Source of the DNA: Leucobacter coleopterorum
Lineage (GTDB): Bacteria > Actinomycetota > Actinomycetes > Actinomycetales > Microbacteriaceae
NCBI RefSeq assembly: GCF_011382985.1
Contig: NZ_CP049933.1
Location: forward strand, 1,054,001-1,118,000
Direction of reading: 5' to 3'
DNA length: 64,000 nt
Shown here piece after piece: positions 39,687 through 49,223 of the stretch. The position numbers were made by a program, and so were the translations under genes. The notes under the pieces are model-generated. The model was not told the DNA's origin. It searched no databases and saw only the letters and a list, made by a program, of their open reading frames with translations. Within the stretch, counting starts at the first letter, position 1. Each line of letters starts with the position of its first letter.

Positions 39687-40658
39687 TTATGCTGACCGTC
39701 CCTCGGTGAACACCGCGGCCGCACAAATGAGATCTTCCCACGACATACCGACTCCGGTATAGCAGGCAGGCCGCCCCGGGGTACGAACGAAGCGACCAGC
39801 AACCAGATCTTTCAGGTTCGCCGGTGGAGTGTTCTCCCAGTCGGCGTCTGAAAGAGCTGTCGACAGGTTGCCGTTTTCAGTGCGGGCCGACTTGCGACCC
39901 TCCACCACGATGTCGGAGCGAGCCACAAGCGCGTCATCGAGTTCGCGGGCGTCGAGTCCGTGGGTTCCGACGGCCGCAACAATGGCGTTGTCGCGAACGA
40001 GCGAACCGTCGAAGAGCGGGGTTGTTGAGGTGGTGGTGCAGAGGATCACATCCGCCTCACTCACAGCAGCGTCGCGGTCGGCAGCGTGACCGGATCCGCG
40101 ATCTACTATGTCGAGTTCTGGGAACTGTGCGATGAGCTGTGCGACGCGCTCGGGGCTGCGCCCGATGATCTCGAAGCGCGCCGAGGGATACAGCGCGTGC
40201 GCGGCGGCGACGTGTCCGATCGCTTGAACGCCGGCGCCGAACACGAGAATTCTGGGACTCTCGGGGAGTTGCTGCTCGGGGGTTTTCACTGCCGCTGCGA
40301 TGCGGCTGACCGCGAGCAGGGCAACGGCTGGGGTGCGGATCGCCGTCAGACTCGCGCCCTCAAGCACCGCGGCGGGGGCGAGCGTGTCAGAGGAATAGAG
40401 CACGTAGAGGCCCTGGATTTTTTCGAGACCGCGGGCAGGGTTCTCAGGGGCGATTGTGAGCGCCTTGACCCCACTGAACGCACCGCCCTGCGCAGGCATC
40501 AGCAGAAACTCGCCGTTTGGGGCCGGGCTGAACAGGCGCGGGCCGTCTTCTTCGGGGTCAACATCGTTCTGGAGTGCGCTTTCGAGCGCCAGCACCGCGC
40601 GATCGTAGGGAAGGAGCGTGCGCACCTCATCGGCGTCGAAGTAGGGGAGATTGGTCAC
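39687..40658 (-). CDS. Ornithine cyclodeaminase/mu-crystallin family protein, probable pyrroline-2-carboxylate reductase
   Basis: 323 residues, frame intact. It begins TNLPYFDADEVRTLLPYDRA. The domain contains MPAQGGAFSGVKALTIAPEN, ALTAIRTPAVALLA-like SLTAIRTPAVALLAVSR, the dinucleotide motif VFGAGVQAIGHV, and VILCTTTSTTPLF. In hydroxyproline clusters this family acts as NAD(P)H-dependent delta1-pyrroline-2-carboxylate reductase, which forms L-proline from the product of trans-3-hydroxyproline dehydration or D-proline oxidation. Its start overlaps the stop of the epimerase gene. Confidence 0.8.
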   Translation of the reverse strand: MTNLPYFDADEVRTLLPYDRAVLALESALQNDVDPEEDGPRLFSPAPNGEFLLMPAQGGAFSGVKALTIAPENPARGLEKIQGLYVLYSSDTLAPAAVLEGASLTAIRTPAVALLAVSRIAAAVKTPEQQLPESPRILVFGAGVQAIGHVAAAHALYPSARFEIIGRSPERVAQLIAQFPELDIVDRGSGHAADRDAAVSEADVILCTTTSTTPLFDGSLVRDNAIVAAVGTHGLDARELDDALVARSDIVVEGRKSARTENGNLSTALSDADWENTPPANLKDLVAGRFVRTPGRPACYTGVGMSWEDLICAAAVFTEGRSA

Positions 40659-41662
40659 AGCAGAAACCCTTTCGGAAACGGGTCGGTGGGATCGAGAAAG
40701 TACTGCGCGGTGCCGGTCACCCAGGCTCGCCCCGTGATGGTCGGGATAACCGCGGGTTTGCCCGCAACCTCGGTCTTGGCGGTGAGCCTGCCGGTGAAGC
40801 GGGAGCCGATGTAGGACTCGTTGACGAAGTCGGTGTCGAGTGGCAGTGCTCCGCGCGCGTGCAACTGGGCCATGCGTGCGCTGGTACCGGTGCCGCAGGG
40901 GGAACGGTCAAACCAGCCCGGGTAGATCGCCATCGCGTGCCGCGAGTGCTCCGGGGTGGATCCGGGTGCCTGTAAATACACGTGGTGGCAGCCGCGAATG
41001 TCGGGTCTCTCGGGATGAACCGGTTCGTCGGCGGTGTTGATGGCGTCCATGATGCTGTGGCCCGCCTGAAGAAGCTCCTCCTTGTTTGAGCGATCCTCAC
41101 GCCACTCGATGCCGAGCTTCTCAAGCTCAACGATGGCGTAGAAGTTGCCGCCGAAGGCGAGGTCGTAGTCGACCTTGCCGAACCCCGGCACGTCAACTTG
41201 TGCGTCGAGCCGCTCGGCAAACGAGGGTACGTTCACAATGGTCACCCGCTCGGCGTGGCCGTCGCGCACGGCAACCTCCGCAACAACGAGCCCGGCTGGA
41301 GTGTCGAGTCGAATAGTGGTGACCGGCTCCGTGACCTCAACCATGCCCGTTTCGATGAGCACCGTGGCCACGCCGATCGTGCCGTGGCCGCACATGGGTA
41401 GGCAGCCCGAGACCTCAATGTAGAGCACACCCCAGTCGGCGTCGGGTCGTGTCGGGGGCTGCAGAATGGCCCCGCTCATCGACGCGTGCCCGCGCGGTTC
41501 AAACATGAGCAGCTGACGGATCTCGTCGCTGTTCTCCATGAACCAGGTGCGGCGCTCCGCCATGCTGTCGCCGGGGAAAACGCCAACACCACCTGTGATG
41601 ACTCGGGTGGGCATGCCCTCGGTGTGGGAGTCGACCGCGTGAAAAACCCGGGACGTGCGCAT
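40655..41662 (-). CDS. 4-hydroxyproline 2-epimerase (proline racemase family)
   Basis: 335 residues, frame intact. The two catalytic cysteines are present: Cys91 in LPMCGHGTIG and Cys256 in DRSPCGTGTSA. FHAVDSHTEGMPTRVITGG at the N-terminus and NKEELLQAGHSIMDAIN are typical of 4HypE. The enzyme turns trans-4-hydroxy-L-proline into cis-4-hydroxy-D-proline, the first step of the route. The gene lies between the deaminase and the reductase in the same operon, and ATGA couples it to the reductase. Proline racemase activity cannot be excluded from sequence, but the context favours hydroxyproline. Confidence 0.88.
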   Translation of the reverse strand: MRTSRVFHAVDSHTEGMPTRVITGGVGVFPGDSMAERRTWFMENSDEIRQLLMFEPRGHASMSGAILQPPTRPDADWGVLYIEVSGCLPMCGHGTIGVATVLIETGMVEVTEPVTTIRLDTPAGLVVAEVAVRDGHAERVTIVNVPSFAERLDAQVDVPGFGKVDYDLAFGGNFYAIVELEKLGIEWREDRSNKEELLQAGHSIMDAINTADEPVHPERPDIRGCHHVYLQAPGSTPEHSRHAMAIYPGWFDRSPCGTGTSARMAQLHARGALPLDTDFVNESYIGSRFTGRLTAKTEVAGKPAVIPTITGRAWVTGTAQYFLDPTDPFPKGFLL

Positions 41663-41756
41663 ACTGGGCTCCTGTTGTGCTCGGTTGAAGAGGTGAGTGG
41701 GTGATGCAGAGGGGTGAGGATCCGGGCGCTCAGATCCTCACCCCATTACAGCGAGG

Positions 41757-42664
41757 TTACTTTCCGTATCCCTTGGCTACTGCAGCCTTGGTTTCGGCGA
41801 TGATCTTGTCAGCGGTGACCTGCGGTAGGGGCAGACGTGGCGGGCGGCACGCGCCACCTTTACGACCGAGCACGTCCATCGAGAGCTTGATGGCCTCGAC
41901 GAACTCAACCTTGGAGTCCCAGCGGAGCAGCGAGTGCAGGTCGCGGTAGATCTCTTGCGCGCGCACGAGGTCTTGCACGTTACCCGAGGTGCAGAGATTG
42001 TACAGCTCGATGCAGCTCTGCGGGATTGCGTTCGGGTAGCCCGAAACCCAGCCGACGGCGCCCGCAAGACCAACCTCGAGTACGGTGTCATCGGTGCCGA
42101 TGAGGATGTCGATGTCGGGTGCGAGCTCCTTGATCTCGTAGATGCGGCGGGGATCGCCGGAGAACTCCTTGACACCCACCATGTTGCCCGCTGCGTGAAT
42201 CTCTGCAATGAGATCGGGCACAAGGTCAACCTTGGTGTCGATGGGGTTGTTGTAGCCAACGATGGGTAGGCCGACCTTGCCGACGGTGGCGTAGTGATCT
42301 TTCACCTGCTCGCGGTTTGCACGGTAGGTGTTCGGGGGAGCAGCATGACACACTGCGCGCCGGCTTCTGCGGCCTGCTCTGCCCAGTGTGCTGACTGAAG
42401 CGCGCCGTAGGCACCAACACCTGCCATCACGGTGAACCCCTCGGGGGAGGCGTCGACGGCGGTCTTGATGACCTGCGCACGCTCGGCCTCGCTGAGGTTT
42501 TGGTACTCACCAAGCGAGCCGTTCGGGGCAACGCCGTCGCAGCCGTTCTCGGCGAGCCAGGCGACGTGCTCGCCGAAGGCGTCAAAATCTACGGAGAGGT
42601 CGTCATTGAAGGGGAGCGCGGTGGCGACGAGGACTCCGTGCCAGGGCTGCGTTTTCTCGGTCAT
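41757..42664 (-). CDS. DHDPS-family lyase, probable pyrroline-4-hydroxy-2-carboxylate deaminase
   Basis: A class I aldolase-like TIM barrel of 302 residues. It starts MTEKTQPWHGVLVATALPFN. Family features are GCDGVAPNGSLGEYQNLS, FTVMAGVGAYG, the Schiff-base lysine in VGVKEFSGDP, and DILIGTDDTVLEVGLAGAVG. One missing base (42334-42338) breaks the frame; restoration reads VMLLPPNTYRANREQ. In hydroxyproline clusters this enzyme converts delta1-pyrroline-4-hydroxy-2-carboxylate to 2-oxoglutarate semialdehyde plus ammonia. It is the first gene of the leftward operon. Confidence 0.87.
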
Positions 42665-42948
42665 GTGGTGCCTTTCAATAGGAGTGATGGTGGGTAAAAA
42701 TCTTTATAAGGTGTGACATTGCACAATGTAGCACCTTGGCTGGGGCTTGGCAAGAAGGTGGACTTTTGGTGTTGCTTTCACCGCGATTCGCTTGCCCTGG
42801 CTCGCCATGGCGATTATGTTATGTGACATGGCACTTATTGAGTGGTGGCACTGAGCTTAGAGATCGCTTCTGAGCTGTGGCACAACCTGGTCTGTCGCTT
42901 TCTTGAGCGCCATGCTCACCTATCCAATGACGGAAGGAAACATCTCGA
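42665..42948. promoter_or_regulatory. Divergent control region, hydroxyproline operon / AGCS symporter
   Basis: 284 bases with no gene. A perfect palindrome acattgcacaatgt (42716-42729) lies about 50 bases upstream of the deaminase start. A related sequence, gtgacatggcactt, lies near 42822-42837 on the symporter side. Both fit half-site spacing of FCD-type GntR operators. CGGAAGGAA before 42949 is the symporter ribosome site. Confidence 0.6.
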
Positions 42949-44445
42949 ATGGACGAACTGCTGAGGGTCATCGGCTCCATCAATACGGCAATCTGGAACC
43001 CCATGGCCTATCTTGCGCTGGGGCTTGGGTTGTTTTACACCGTGTGGACCGGAGCGGTGCAGGTGCGGCATCTGCCGTCTCTCGTCAAAGTGCTGCGTGA
43101 GGAGAGTAAGGGGGAGGGTGAGATATCCAGCTTTCAAGCGCTGATGCTCACGCTCTCGAGCCGTGTTGGTGTTGGCAACATTGCGGGTGTCGCGACGGCC
43201 ATAGCCGCCGGCGGTCCGGGTGCGCTCTTCTGGATGGTCGTGATGGCACTGTTCGGTGGGGCGACAGCCTTCGCCGAATCAACCCTCGCGCAGATCTATA
43301 AGCGGCGTGTTGGTGGAGAGTACCGCGGTGGCATCCCCTACTACATCGAGAAGGGGCTTGGTCAGAAATGGTTAGCCGTGGTTGCCGCGGTGGCGACCCT
43401 TGTGTTGTACTCGGCCCTCGCTCCCGGGGTGCAGAGCTTCAATATCGCGAACAGCATGGGGGTGGGCTTTGGCCTGCCGGGCTGGGTGAGCGGTCTTGTT
43501 GTCACCGCTCTATTTGCGCTTGTGGTGCTGGGCGGTACGAAGAGGATCGCCGCGGTCGCCGACAAGGTGGTGCCCATCATGGCCATTGGGTACCTACTCA
43601 TGGCGCTCGTGATCATCATTATTAACATCGCTGAGGTGCCCGCGGTTTTTGCTCTGGTCTTCTCAAGCGCGTTTGGTGTGCACCAGGTGTTTGGTGGCAT
43701 CGTGGGCGCCGCGATTGCGTGGGGTGTGCGTCGGGCGGTGTTCTCGAACGTGGCCGGTGTTGGTGAGGGAACCTACGCCTCTGCCGCGGCAGCAGTGTCA
43801 CACCCGGCAAAGCAGGGGATTGTGCAGGCGTTCTCCGTGTACGTTGACACCGTGCTGGTGTGCTCAGCGACCGGAATCATGATCCTCATGACGGGAAGCT
43901 ACAACGTGATTACCGAGGCAGGCAAAACGCTCGTTGAGAATCTTCCCGGGGTGAGTGCTGGCACAGCCTACACGCAGTCCGCGATCGAGACGATTCTGCC
44001 TGGCTTTGGGCCAGGATTTGTGGCGGTCGCACTGTTTCTCTTTGCGTTCACAACACTCATCGCCTTTAACTACATCGCCAGCTCTGCCACAGCCTATCTG
44101 TTCTCGGAGCGCTCGCTGCCCCTGGCAACACGCGTGATGCAGATCGTGATGCTCGCCATGGTGTTCTTTGGTGCGGTTGCGCCAGCTGATCTCATCTGGG
44201 GGCTCGGCGACATTGGCTACGGCACGCTTGGCTGGGTCAATATGATCTGCTTGATCTTTCTTGCGGGCATCGTTCGTAAGACACTCAAAGACTATGACCG
44301 CCAGCGGAGAGCTGGACTCGATCCAGTGTTCGACCCGATTAAATTGGGTATACGCGGCACAGAGGTGTGGAACACTGCGACACCCACAAATAGTGTTCGC
44401 ATTGCCATGCTCTACAACGAAGAGCTTGAACGCTCTCGAAGCTAG
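42949..44445 (+). CDS. Sodium/proton-amino acid symporter, AGCS family
   Basis: 498 residues with about ten to eleven helices, frame intact. The AGCS signatures are clear: TVWTGAVQVRHLPSL, LSSRVGVGNIAGVATAIAAGG, GGIPYYIEKGLGQKW, GVRRAVFSNVAGVGEGTYASA and the C-terminal IWGLGDIGYGTLGWVNMI. Family members carry alanine, glycine or other small amino acids with Na+. Divergence from the hydroxyproline operon across a shared palindrome suggests an imino acid or hydroxyproline as substrate, which is inference. Confidence 0.92.
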   Translation: MDELLRVIGSINTAIWNPMAYLALGLGLFYTVWTGAVQVRHLPSLVKVLREESKGEGEISSFQALMLTLSSRVGVGNIAGVATAIAAGGPGALFWMVVMALFGGATAFAESTLAQIYKRRVGGEYRGGIPYYIEKGLGQKWLAVVAAVATLVLYSALAPGVQSFNIANSMGVGFGLPGWVSGLVVTALFALVVLGGTKRIAAVADKVVPIMAIGYLLMALVIIIINIAEVPAVFALVFSSAFGVHQVFGGIVGAAIAWGVRRAVFSNVAGVGEGTYASAAAAVSHPAKQGIVQAFSVYVDTVLVCSATGIMILMTGSYNVITEAGKTLVENLPGVSAGTAYTQSAIETILPGFGPGFVAVALFLFAFTTLIAFNYIASSATAYLFSERSLPLATRVMQIVMLAMVFFGAVAPADLIWGLGDIGYGTLGWVNMICLIFLAGIVRKTLKDYDRQRRAGLDPVFDPIKLGIRGTEVWNTATPTNSVRIAMLYNEELERSRS

Positions 44446-44573
44446 ACACTGATGCTTGAGAGCTCGGAGTGCTGGGCAGGCGTCACTGAAACGAGTGGCC
44501 GGTGGCATGATTTGATGGGTTCTATGTGTCTAGGGCTTACATAATTAGATTCGAGAGTGAGGACCGCACGACG

Positions 44574-45875
44574 ATGAATGACATCTGGTACCCGATCGGG
44601 CAGAAACTTGTGGCACGTGATCTGTGGGTGGAGACGCCGCTCGATTGGTCGCAGCCCGACGGTGAGACCATACGGGTCTACGCCCGCGAGGTCGTCGACG
44701 CGACGCGCCAGGGAGAGGATCTGCCGCTGCTCGTGTTTTTGCAGGGCGGCCCCGGCGGCAAGTCACCGCGTCCGCTCGATGCTGATGGCTGGATCGCGAG
44801 CGCTGTGAAGCGGTTCCGTGTGATCCTGCCCGACCAGCGTGGCACGGGCAGATCGACGCCGCTCTCTGCTGCCGATTTTGCCGTGCTCACACCCGAGGAG
44901 GGTGCGCGACGACTCGCGCTGCACCGTGCTGACTCGATCGTGCGTGACTTCGAGGCGCTGCGGGAGCGACACTTTTCTGGTCGGCAGTGGTGGACTCTGG
45001 GGCAGAGCTACGGTGGGTTCCTCACGCTGCAGTACCTGTCGCACTTTCCGCAGTCCGTCGTGGCGTCGGCGATTACGGGAGGTATTCCGAGTATCGATCC
45101 CGACCCGGCGGTCGTCTACGCCCGCACCTTCCCGCGCATCGCTGAGAAGAACCGCCTATTCCGTGCGCGGCACCCGCAGTTGGTCGCGCGGATCGACCGC
45201 GTTGCAGATCTGCTAGCGTCGAGCGACGTGCGGTTGCCGTCGGGGGATCGGCTGACTGTGCGGCGACTGCAACTGCTGGGGCTGGATTTTGGCATGAAGC
45301 CCGGGTTTGATCGCGTGCACTGGATCTTTGATGAGGCGTTTGCCGACGAAGCCGAAACCCGGTTGAGCGACGTGTTCCTTGCAGAGGTTGAGGCCGCCAC
45401 GAGCTTTGCGACCAATCCGTTGTTCATCGCGCTGCAGGAGGCGATCTACGGGCCGGGTCCTTCTGCTTGGGCGGCGCAGCGGGAGCGCGAGCGTCACCCC
45501 GAGTTTGCGGAGGACGCTCGGCCGCTGAGTTTTACCGGCGAGACAGTGTTTCCGTGGATGTTCTCGGAGATCTCACCGCTTCGTGGCTTTGAAGCGGCGG
45601 TTGAGCATCTCGCGACGCACGAGCAGCCGATCGAGCTCTACGATGTCGCTGTGCTCGCTCGAAATGAGGTGCCGGTTGAGGCGGCGGTCTACTACGACGA
45701 TATGTATGTCGACGCGCAGCTGTCGCTTGAAACGGCGGGCCGGATTGCCGGGCTTCACGCCTGGGTCACTAACGAGTTTGAGCACGACGGGCTGCGGCTG
45801 GGCGACGTTGCGGAGCGTCTGTTCGCAGCCCTTGAGGTGCGCCTCGGCGGCACGAAGCGCTCGCGCGAACTGTAA
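44574..45875 (+). CDS. Prolyl aminopeptidase-like alpha/beta hydrolase (S33)
   Basis: 433 residues, frame intact. The start is ATG 44574 behind GTGAGGA; the frame is open from 44526. Motifs are the oxyanion loop FLQGGPGGKSPRP, DQRGTGRSTP, the nucleophile elbow GQSYGGFLTL (Ser), and a large cap domain. The GGPG and DQRGTG segments are the standard prolyl-aminopeptidase signatures of the roughly 430-residue class. The enzyme releases N-terminal proline (or hydroxyproline) from peptides in the cytosol. It fits with the Xaa-Pro peptidase encoded next. Confidence 0.9.
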   Translation: MNDIWYPIGQKLVARDLWVETPLDWSQPDGETIRVYAREVVDATRQGEDLPLLVFLQGGPGGKSPRPLDADGWIASAVKRFRVILPDQRGTGRSTPLSAADFAVLTPEEGARRLALHRADSIVRDFEALRERHFSGRQWWTLGQSYGGFLTLQYLSHFPQSVVASAITGGIPSIDPDPAVVYARTFPRIAEKNRLFRARHPQLVARIDRVADLLASSDVRLPSGDRLTVRRLQLLGLDFGMKPGFDRVHWIFDEAFADEAETRLSDVFLAEVEAATSFATNPLFIALQEAIYGPGPSAWAAQRERERHPEFAEDARPLSFTGETVFPWMFSEISPLRGFEAAVEHLATHEQPIELYDVAVLARNEVPVEAAVYYDDMYVDAQLSLETAGRIAGLHAWVTNEFEHDGLRLGDVAERLFAALEVRLGGTKRSREL

Positions 45876-45894
45876 AGACCTGAACGGAGAACAC

Positions 45895-47386
45895 ATGTCA
45901 CAGCAAGACGCTGGCATTCAACTGACCGGACTCGCACAGCAGGTGCTCGTGGTCGACTGGGAATCGAGCATTCCCATGTCGCGCGCGGTGCGTCGCGATC
46001 CGCGCATGCCTAAACTCACAGAGGTGCCGGGTTTTACGAACTGGCTGCGTGAGGGCTGGGGCGACGCCGATCGGACCCCGCATCTGGAGGACGGCGCCGT
46101 TGCTGCGGCTGCCGCGCACCGCCACCGACTATCGGAGGCCCTGCCGGGTCGCACCCTGGTGATCACGGCGGGCCGCGCGCAACTGCGAGTGGGGGACACC
46201 TTCTTTGAGTTCCGCGCTGATAGCGACTTCCTGTGGCTGGTCGGCCACTCGGTCGAAGATGGTGTGCTGGTAATGAGTCCCGTCGCCGGTGGGCACGAGG
46301 CGACGCTGTACCTGACACCGCCCGCGCGGCCTGGAGACACCGCGTTTCACGCCGACGCCAATCACGGCGAGCTATGGGTTGGTCCGCTGCCCGGACTCGC
46401 TGAGCTTGAACCCGCGCTGCAGCTTCACACGGCGCCACTCTCGGAGTTGAACGTGGCTGACGACGCGCTCGTCGCGGGTGCTCCCGTCGTGGGCATCGGG
46501 GCCGGTCGCGCGCTTGACGGGTGGGCCCGCTCGGGCTGCTTGCTCGGGTGATCTCGGAGCTGCGCGCGTTCAAAGACGAGTGGGAGATCGCCGAGCTGCG
46601 CAAAGCGGTCATCGCCACCGCAGAGGGTTTCGCCCAGGTGCGACGCGAGATCCCGCGCGCGGTTGAGGGCGGTGGTGAGCGCTGGCTGCAGGGCACGTTT
46701 GACCGCTGGGCGCGCACGGTTGGCAACGGCCCTGGCTACGCGAGCATTGTTGGATCGGGCGCGCACGCCCCCATCTTGCACTGGGTGCGGGCCGAGGGTG
46801 AGGTGGGCGCAGACGAACTGCTGCTGCTCGACATGGGCGTGGAGAACCGCAGCGGCTACACCGCCGATGTGACCCGCACGATTCCGGCCTCTGGGCGTTT
46901 CAGCCCCGAGCAGCGTGCCGTGCACGATCTTGTTGAGAAGTCGCACCGAGCTGGACTTGACGCTGTGCGCCCGGACGTCTCTGGGCAGATTTTCACGCGG
47001 CCTGCATGGAGGTTATTGCGCAGGGGCTTCACGACTGGGGAATGCTGCCGGTCTCGGTTGATGAGGCGCTCTCTGAAACGGGGCAGCACCACCGTCGCTA
47101 CATCGTGTGCGGTGTGGGCCACCACCTCGGTCTTGACGTGCACGACTGCGAGTCGTCGCGCTACGAGACCTACCTCGGCGGCACGATCCAGCTCGGCATG
47201 GCGCTGACGGTTGAGCCCGGGCTGTACTTTCACGCCTGGGATGAGACGGTGCCGCCCGAGCTGCGCGGCATTGGTGTGCGCATTGAGGACGACCTCGTGG
47301 TGACCTCCGACGGCATCGACGTGCTGAGTGATGTGCTGCCGATTGATGCTGCCGGGCTTGAGGCGTGGATGGACCAGACCAGCTAA
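45895..47386 (+). CDS. Xaa-Pro aminopeptidase (M24B)
   Basis: Metallo-aminopeptidase of 497 residues after restoration. An N-terminal AMP_N-type domain (residues about 1-200) precedes the pita-bread catalytic domain. Metal ligands are visible as Asp in LLDMGVENRSGYTADVTR (two Asp), His in VGHHLGLDVHDC, Glu in LTVEPGLYF and Glu in GVRIEDDLVV. Missing Gs at 46519-46521 and 46983-46985 break the frame; repaired text reads ALDGVGPLGLLARV and VSGADFHAACMEV. It cleaves N-terminal residues ahead of proline. It follows the prolyl aminopeptidase by 19 bases, so both belong to one peptide-degrading operon. Confidence 0.9.
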
Positions 47387-48216
47387 CACCTATCGCTGTT
47401 CAACGTAGTGAGCGCCTCCGCGTGCAACTCGGGCGTCGCCGCGGCGAGGAACGTGGAGGTCGAGTGTAGCGTAATCGGCTCCCCGAAGCCGTCACTGCAC
47501 TTGCCTCCCGCTGCCTCGATGATCGGGGCTAGCGCGCAGACATCGTGTGGGCCAGTGGTGCCGCTCTCGATCGCCAGGTCGAGCGCGCCCGACGCTAGGC
47601 GCCCGCACCCGAACGCCGCCGCACCGAACACCCGCCAGGCGGTGAGCGCGTTGAGGCGTTCTCGACCCGCGAGGTGAGGATCAAGCACAACCTCGGGGTT
47701 GCTCCACGACACGGTGGCCCCCGCGACCGTCGTGCGCCCGCTCGTGTGCACCACCTCACCGTTGTGTGTGGTGACCCCGCCGCTGACTCCAAGCCAGCGG
47801 TCATCTGTTGCGGGTGCGTCGATCAGGCCTACCACGGGGGTCCCGTTGTGGCAGAGCGCGATGAGCGTGGTAAACACCGGAATGCCGGCGATGAACTGCT
47901 TCGTGCCGTCAATGGGATCCATGATCCACACAAACTCTGCGTCAGGCAGCTCCGCAGCAAACTCCTCGCCAACGATGCCGTGGTCGGGGTAGCGGTGGTG
48001 GATACGGTCGCGCAGCATCTGCTCAACGGCCCGGTCGAACTCGGTAACGGGACTCGCGTCGTCTTTTGTGTCGAAACGACGAACCCGATGGTGGTCCGAC
48101 AGCGCAGCTCGGGCCGTGTTGGCGAGTTCGGCGATAAACGCCATGAACTCGCCAACACGAGAGTGATCGGCAAACGTCACCACTGCTGCGTCTACCGCGC
48201 TCAGTTCTTTGCCCAT
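47383..48216 (-). CDS. Inositol monophosphatase-family phosphatase (HisN-like)
   Basis: 277 residues, frame intact. The FIG-superfamily metal motifs are GIVGEEFA (Glu), WIMDPIDGTKQFIAG (DPIDGT) and GPHDVCALAPIIEAAGG near the end. The sequence pattern resembles actinobacterial histidinol-phosphate or inositol-phosphate phosphatases. It is the last gene of a leftward ABC importer operon and its start overlaps the stop of the binding-protein gene by 16 bases. A role in dephosphorylating the imported compound is therefore more likely than histidine synthesis. Its stop overlaps the convergent M24 stop. Confidence 0.82.
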   Translation of the reverse strand: MGKELSAVDAAVVTFADHSRVGEFMAFIAELANTARAALSDHHRVRRFDTKDDASPVTEFDRAVEQMLRDRIHHRYPDHGIVGEEFAAELPDAEFVWIMDPIDGTKQFIAGIPVFTTLIALCHNGTPVVGLIDAPATDDRWLGVSGGVTTHNGEVVHTSGRTTVAGATVSWSNPEVVLDPHLAGRERLNALTAWRVFGAAAFGCGRLASGALDLAIESGTTGPHDVCALAPIIEAAGGKCSDGFGEPITLHSTSTFLAAATPELHAEALTTLNSDRC

Positions 48217-49195
48217 GAGGAGAGGAACGTCTCGCGACCCTTGGCATCTTCTGGGCCGTGAATGTCGACGATAGTGAGGTCTTCGAGCTTCTTAAAGTCA
48301 ACGAACTCGGTCGGGTCGATGTCATCTCGAACGGGGCGACGGAACGATTGCTTCAGGTTTTCTTCCTGTGCTTCCTTCGAGAGGATCACGTCGATCAGCT
48401 GCTTTGCTGCCGCCGTATGCGGCGCACCCTTCACAACAAATGCCGAATCGTACTCAACGAAGGTGCCGTCCTCGGATACACCATTTCGATCCCTGCTTGC
48501 TCGCCAGCGACGTAGGGGTAGATGTTGGACTCGTACGCAATAGCCACGGCGTATTCACCCTGGGCCACCGCCGGGTACACGTTGCTTGAGTTTTCGGTGA
48601 CCTCGAGATTCTCCACAAGTTTTGTGAAGTCGTTCTCGCCGAGCACCTTCGAGGCCCCGTAGAGTGCCGTGAGCGCCGTCGAAGATTGGCTCGGATCGGC
48701 AACGATCACTTTGCCTTTCCACTTGGGGTCAGTGAGGTCTTTCCAACTCGTTGGAGCCTTCCCGCCGTCAATCTGGTCGGTGTTGGCCATCAGTGCAACA
48801 ACGTGGGTGTTGGTGGGAACCCACCGATCCTCGGCGTCCAAGAGATCTGCGGGGATTGCGTCGGCCTCGGGTGAGCGGTACGGTTCCGCAAACTCACTGA
48901 AATCGGCAAACGTGGTCGCGGGGGCGCTGTAAAACACGTCCGCGGCCGGAGCGCTCGCTTCGCTCTTGATGCGCTGCAGCAGTGGACCCGAGCTGCCCGT
49001 GACGGCTTCGACCTTCAGTGACGGATCGCTCGCTGCCGCTGCCGAGGTCACAACCCCAACCGTCGTTTCGTTGTTAGAGGTGTACATGACGGCCTTCGAG
49101 GTCTCGGCTGCGGAGTCACCACCCGAGCAGCCTGCAAGAAGAAGAGCGGTGGCGACGATGCCAATGCTCGATGTGATGGCGTGGGACAGTTTCAT
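48201..49195 (-). CDS. ABC transporter substrate-binding lipoprotein (Fe3+/phosphonate type)
   Basis: 331 residues after adding one base at 48474-48475. Lipobox LAGC (LLLAGCSGG), then AVMYTSNNETTVGVVTSAAA, a PAADVFYSAPATTFADF segment, WKGKVIVADPSQSSTAL and the restored VYPEDGTFVEYDSAF. This is the type II binding fold used for ferric ion, 2-aminoethylphosphonate, thiamine and similar ligands. The ferric-binding Tyr-Tyr pair is not obvious. With a phosphatase and a UTRA-type GntR regulator nearby, a phosphorylated or phosphonate ligand is plausible (inference). Confidence 0.85.
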
Positions 49196-49223
49196 GGGGG
49201 TGCCTTTCTAAGGGAGGGCAGAA

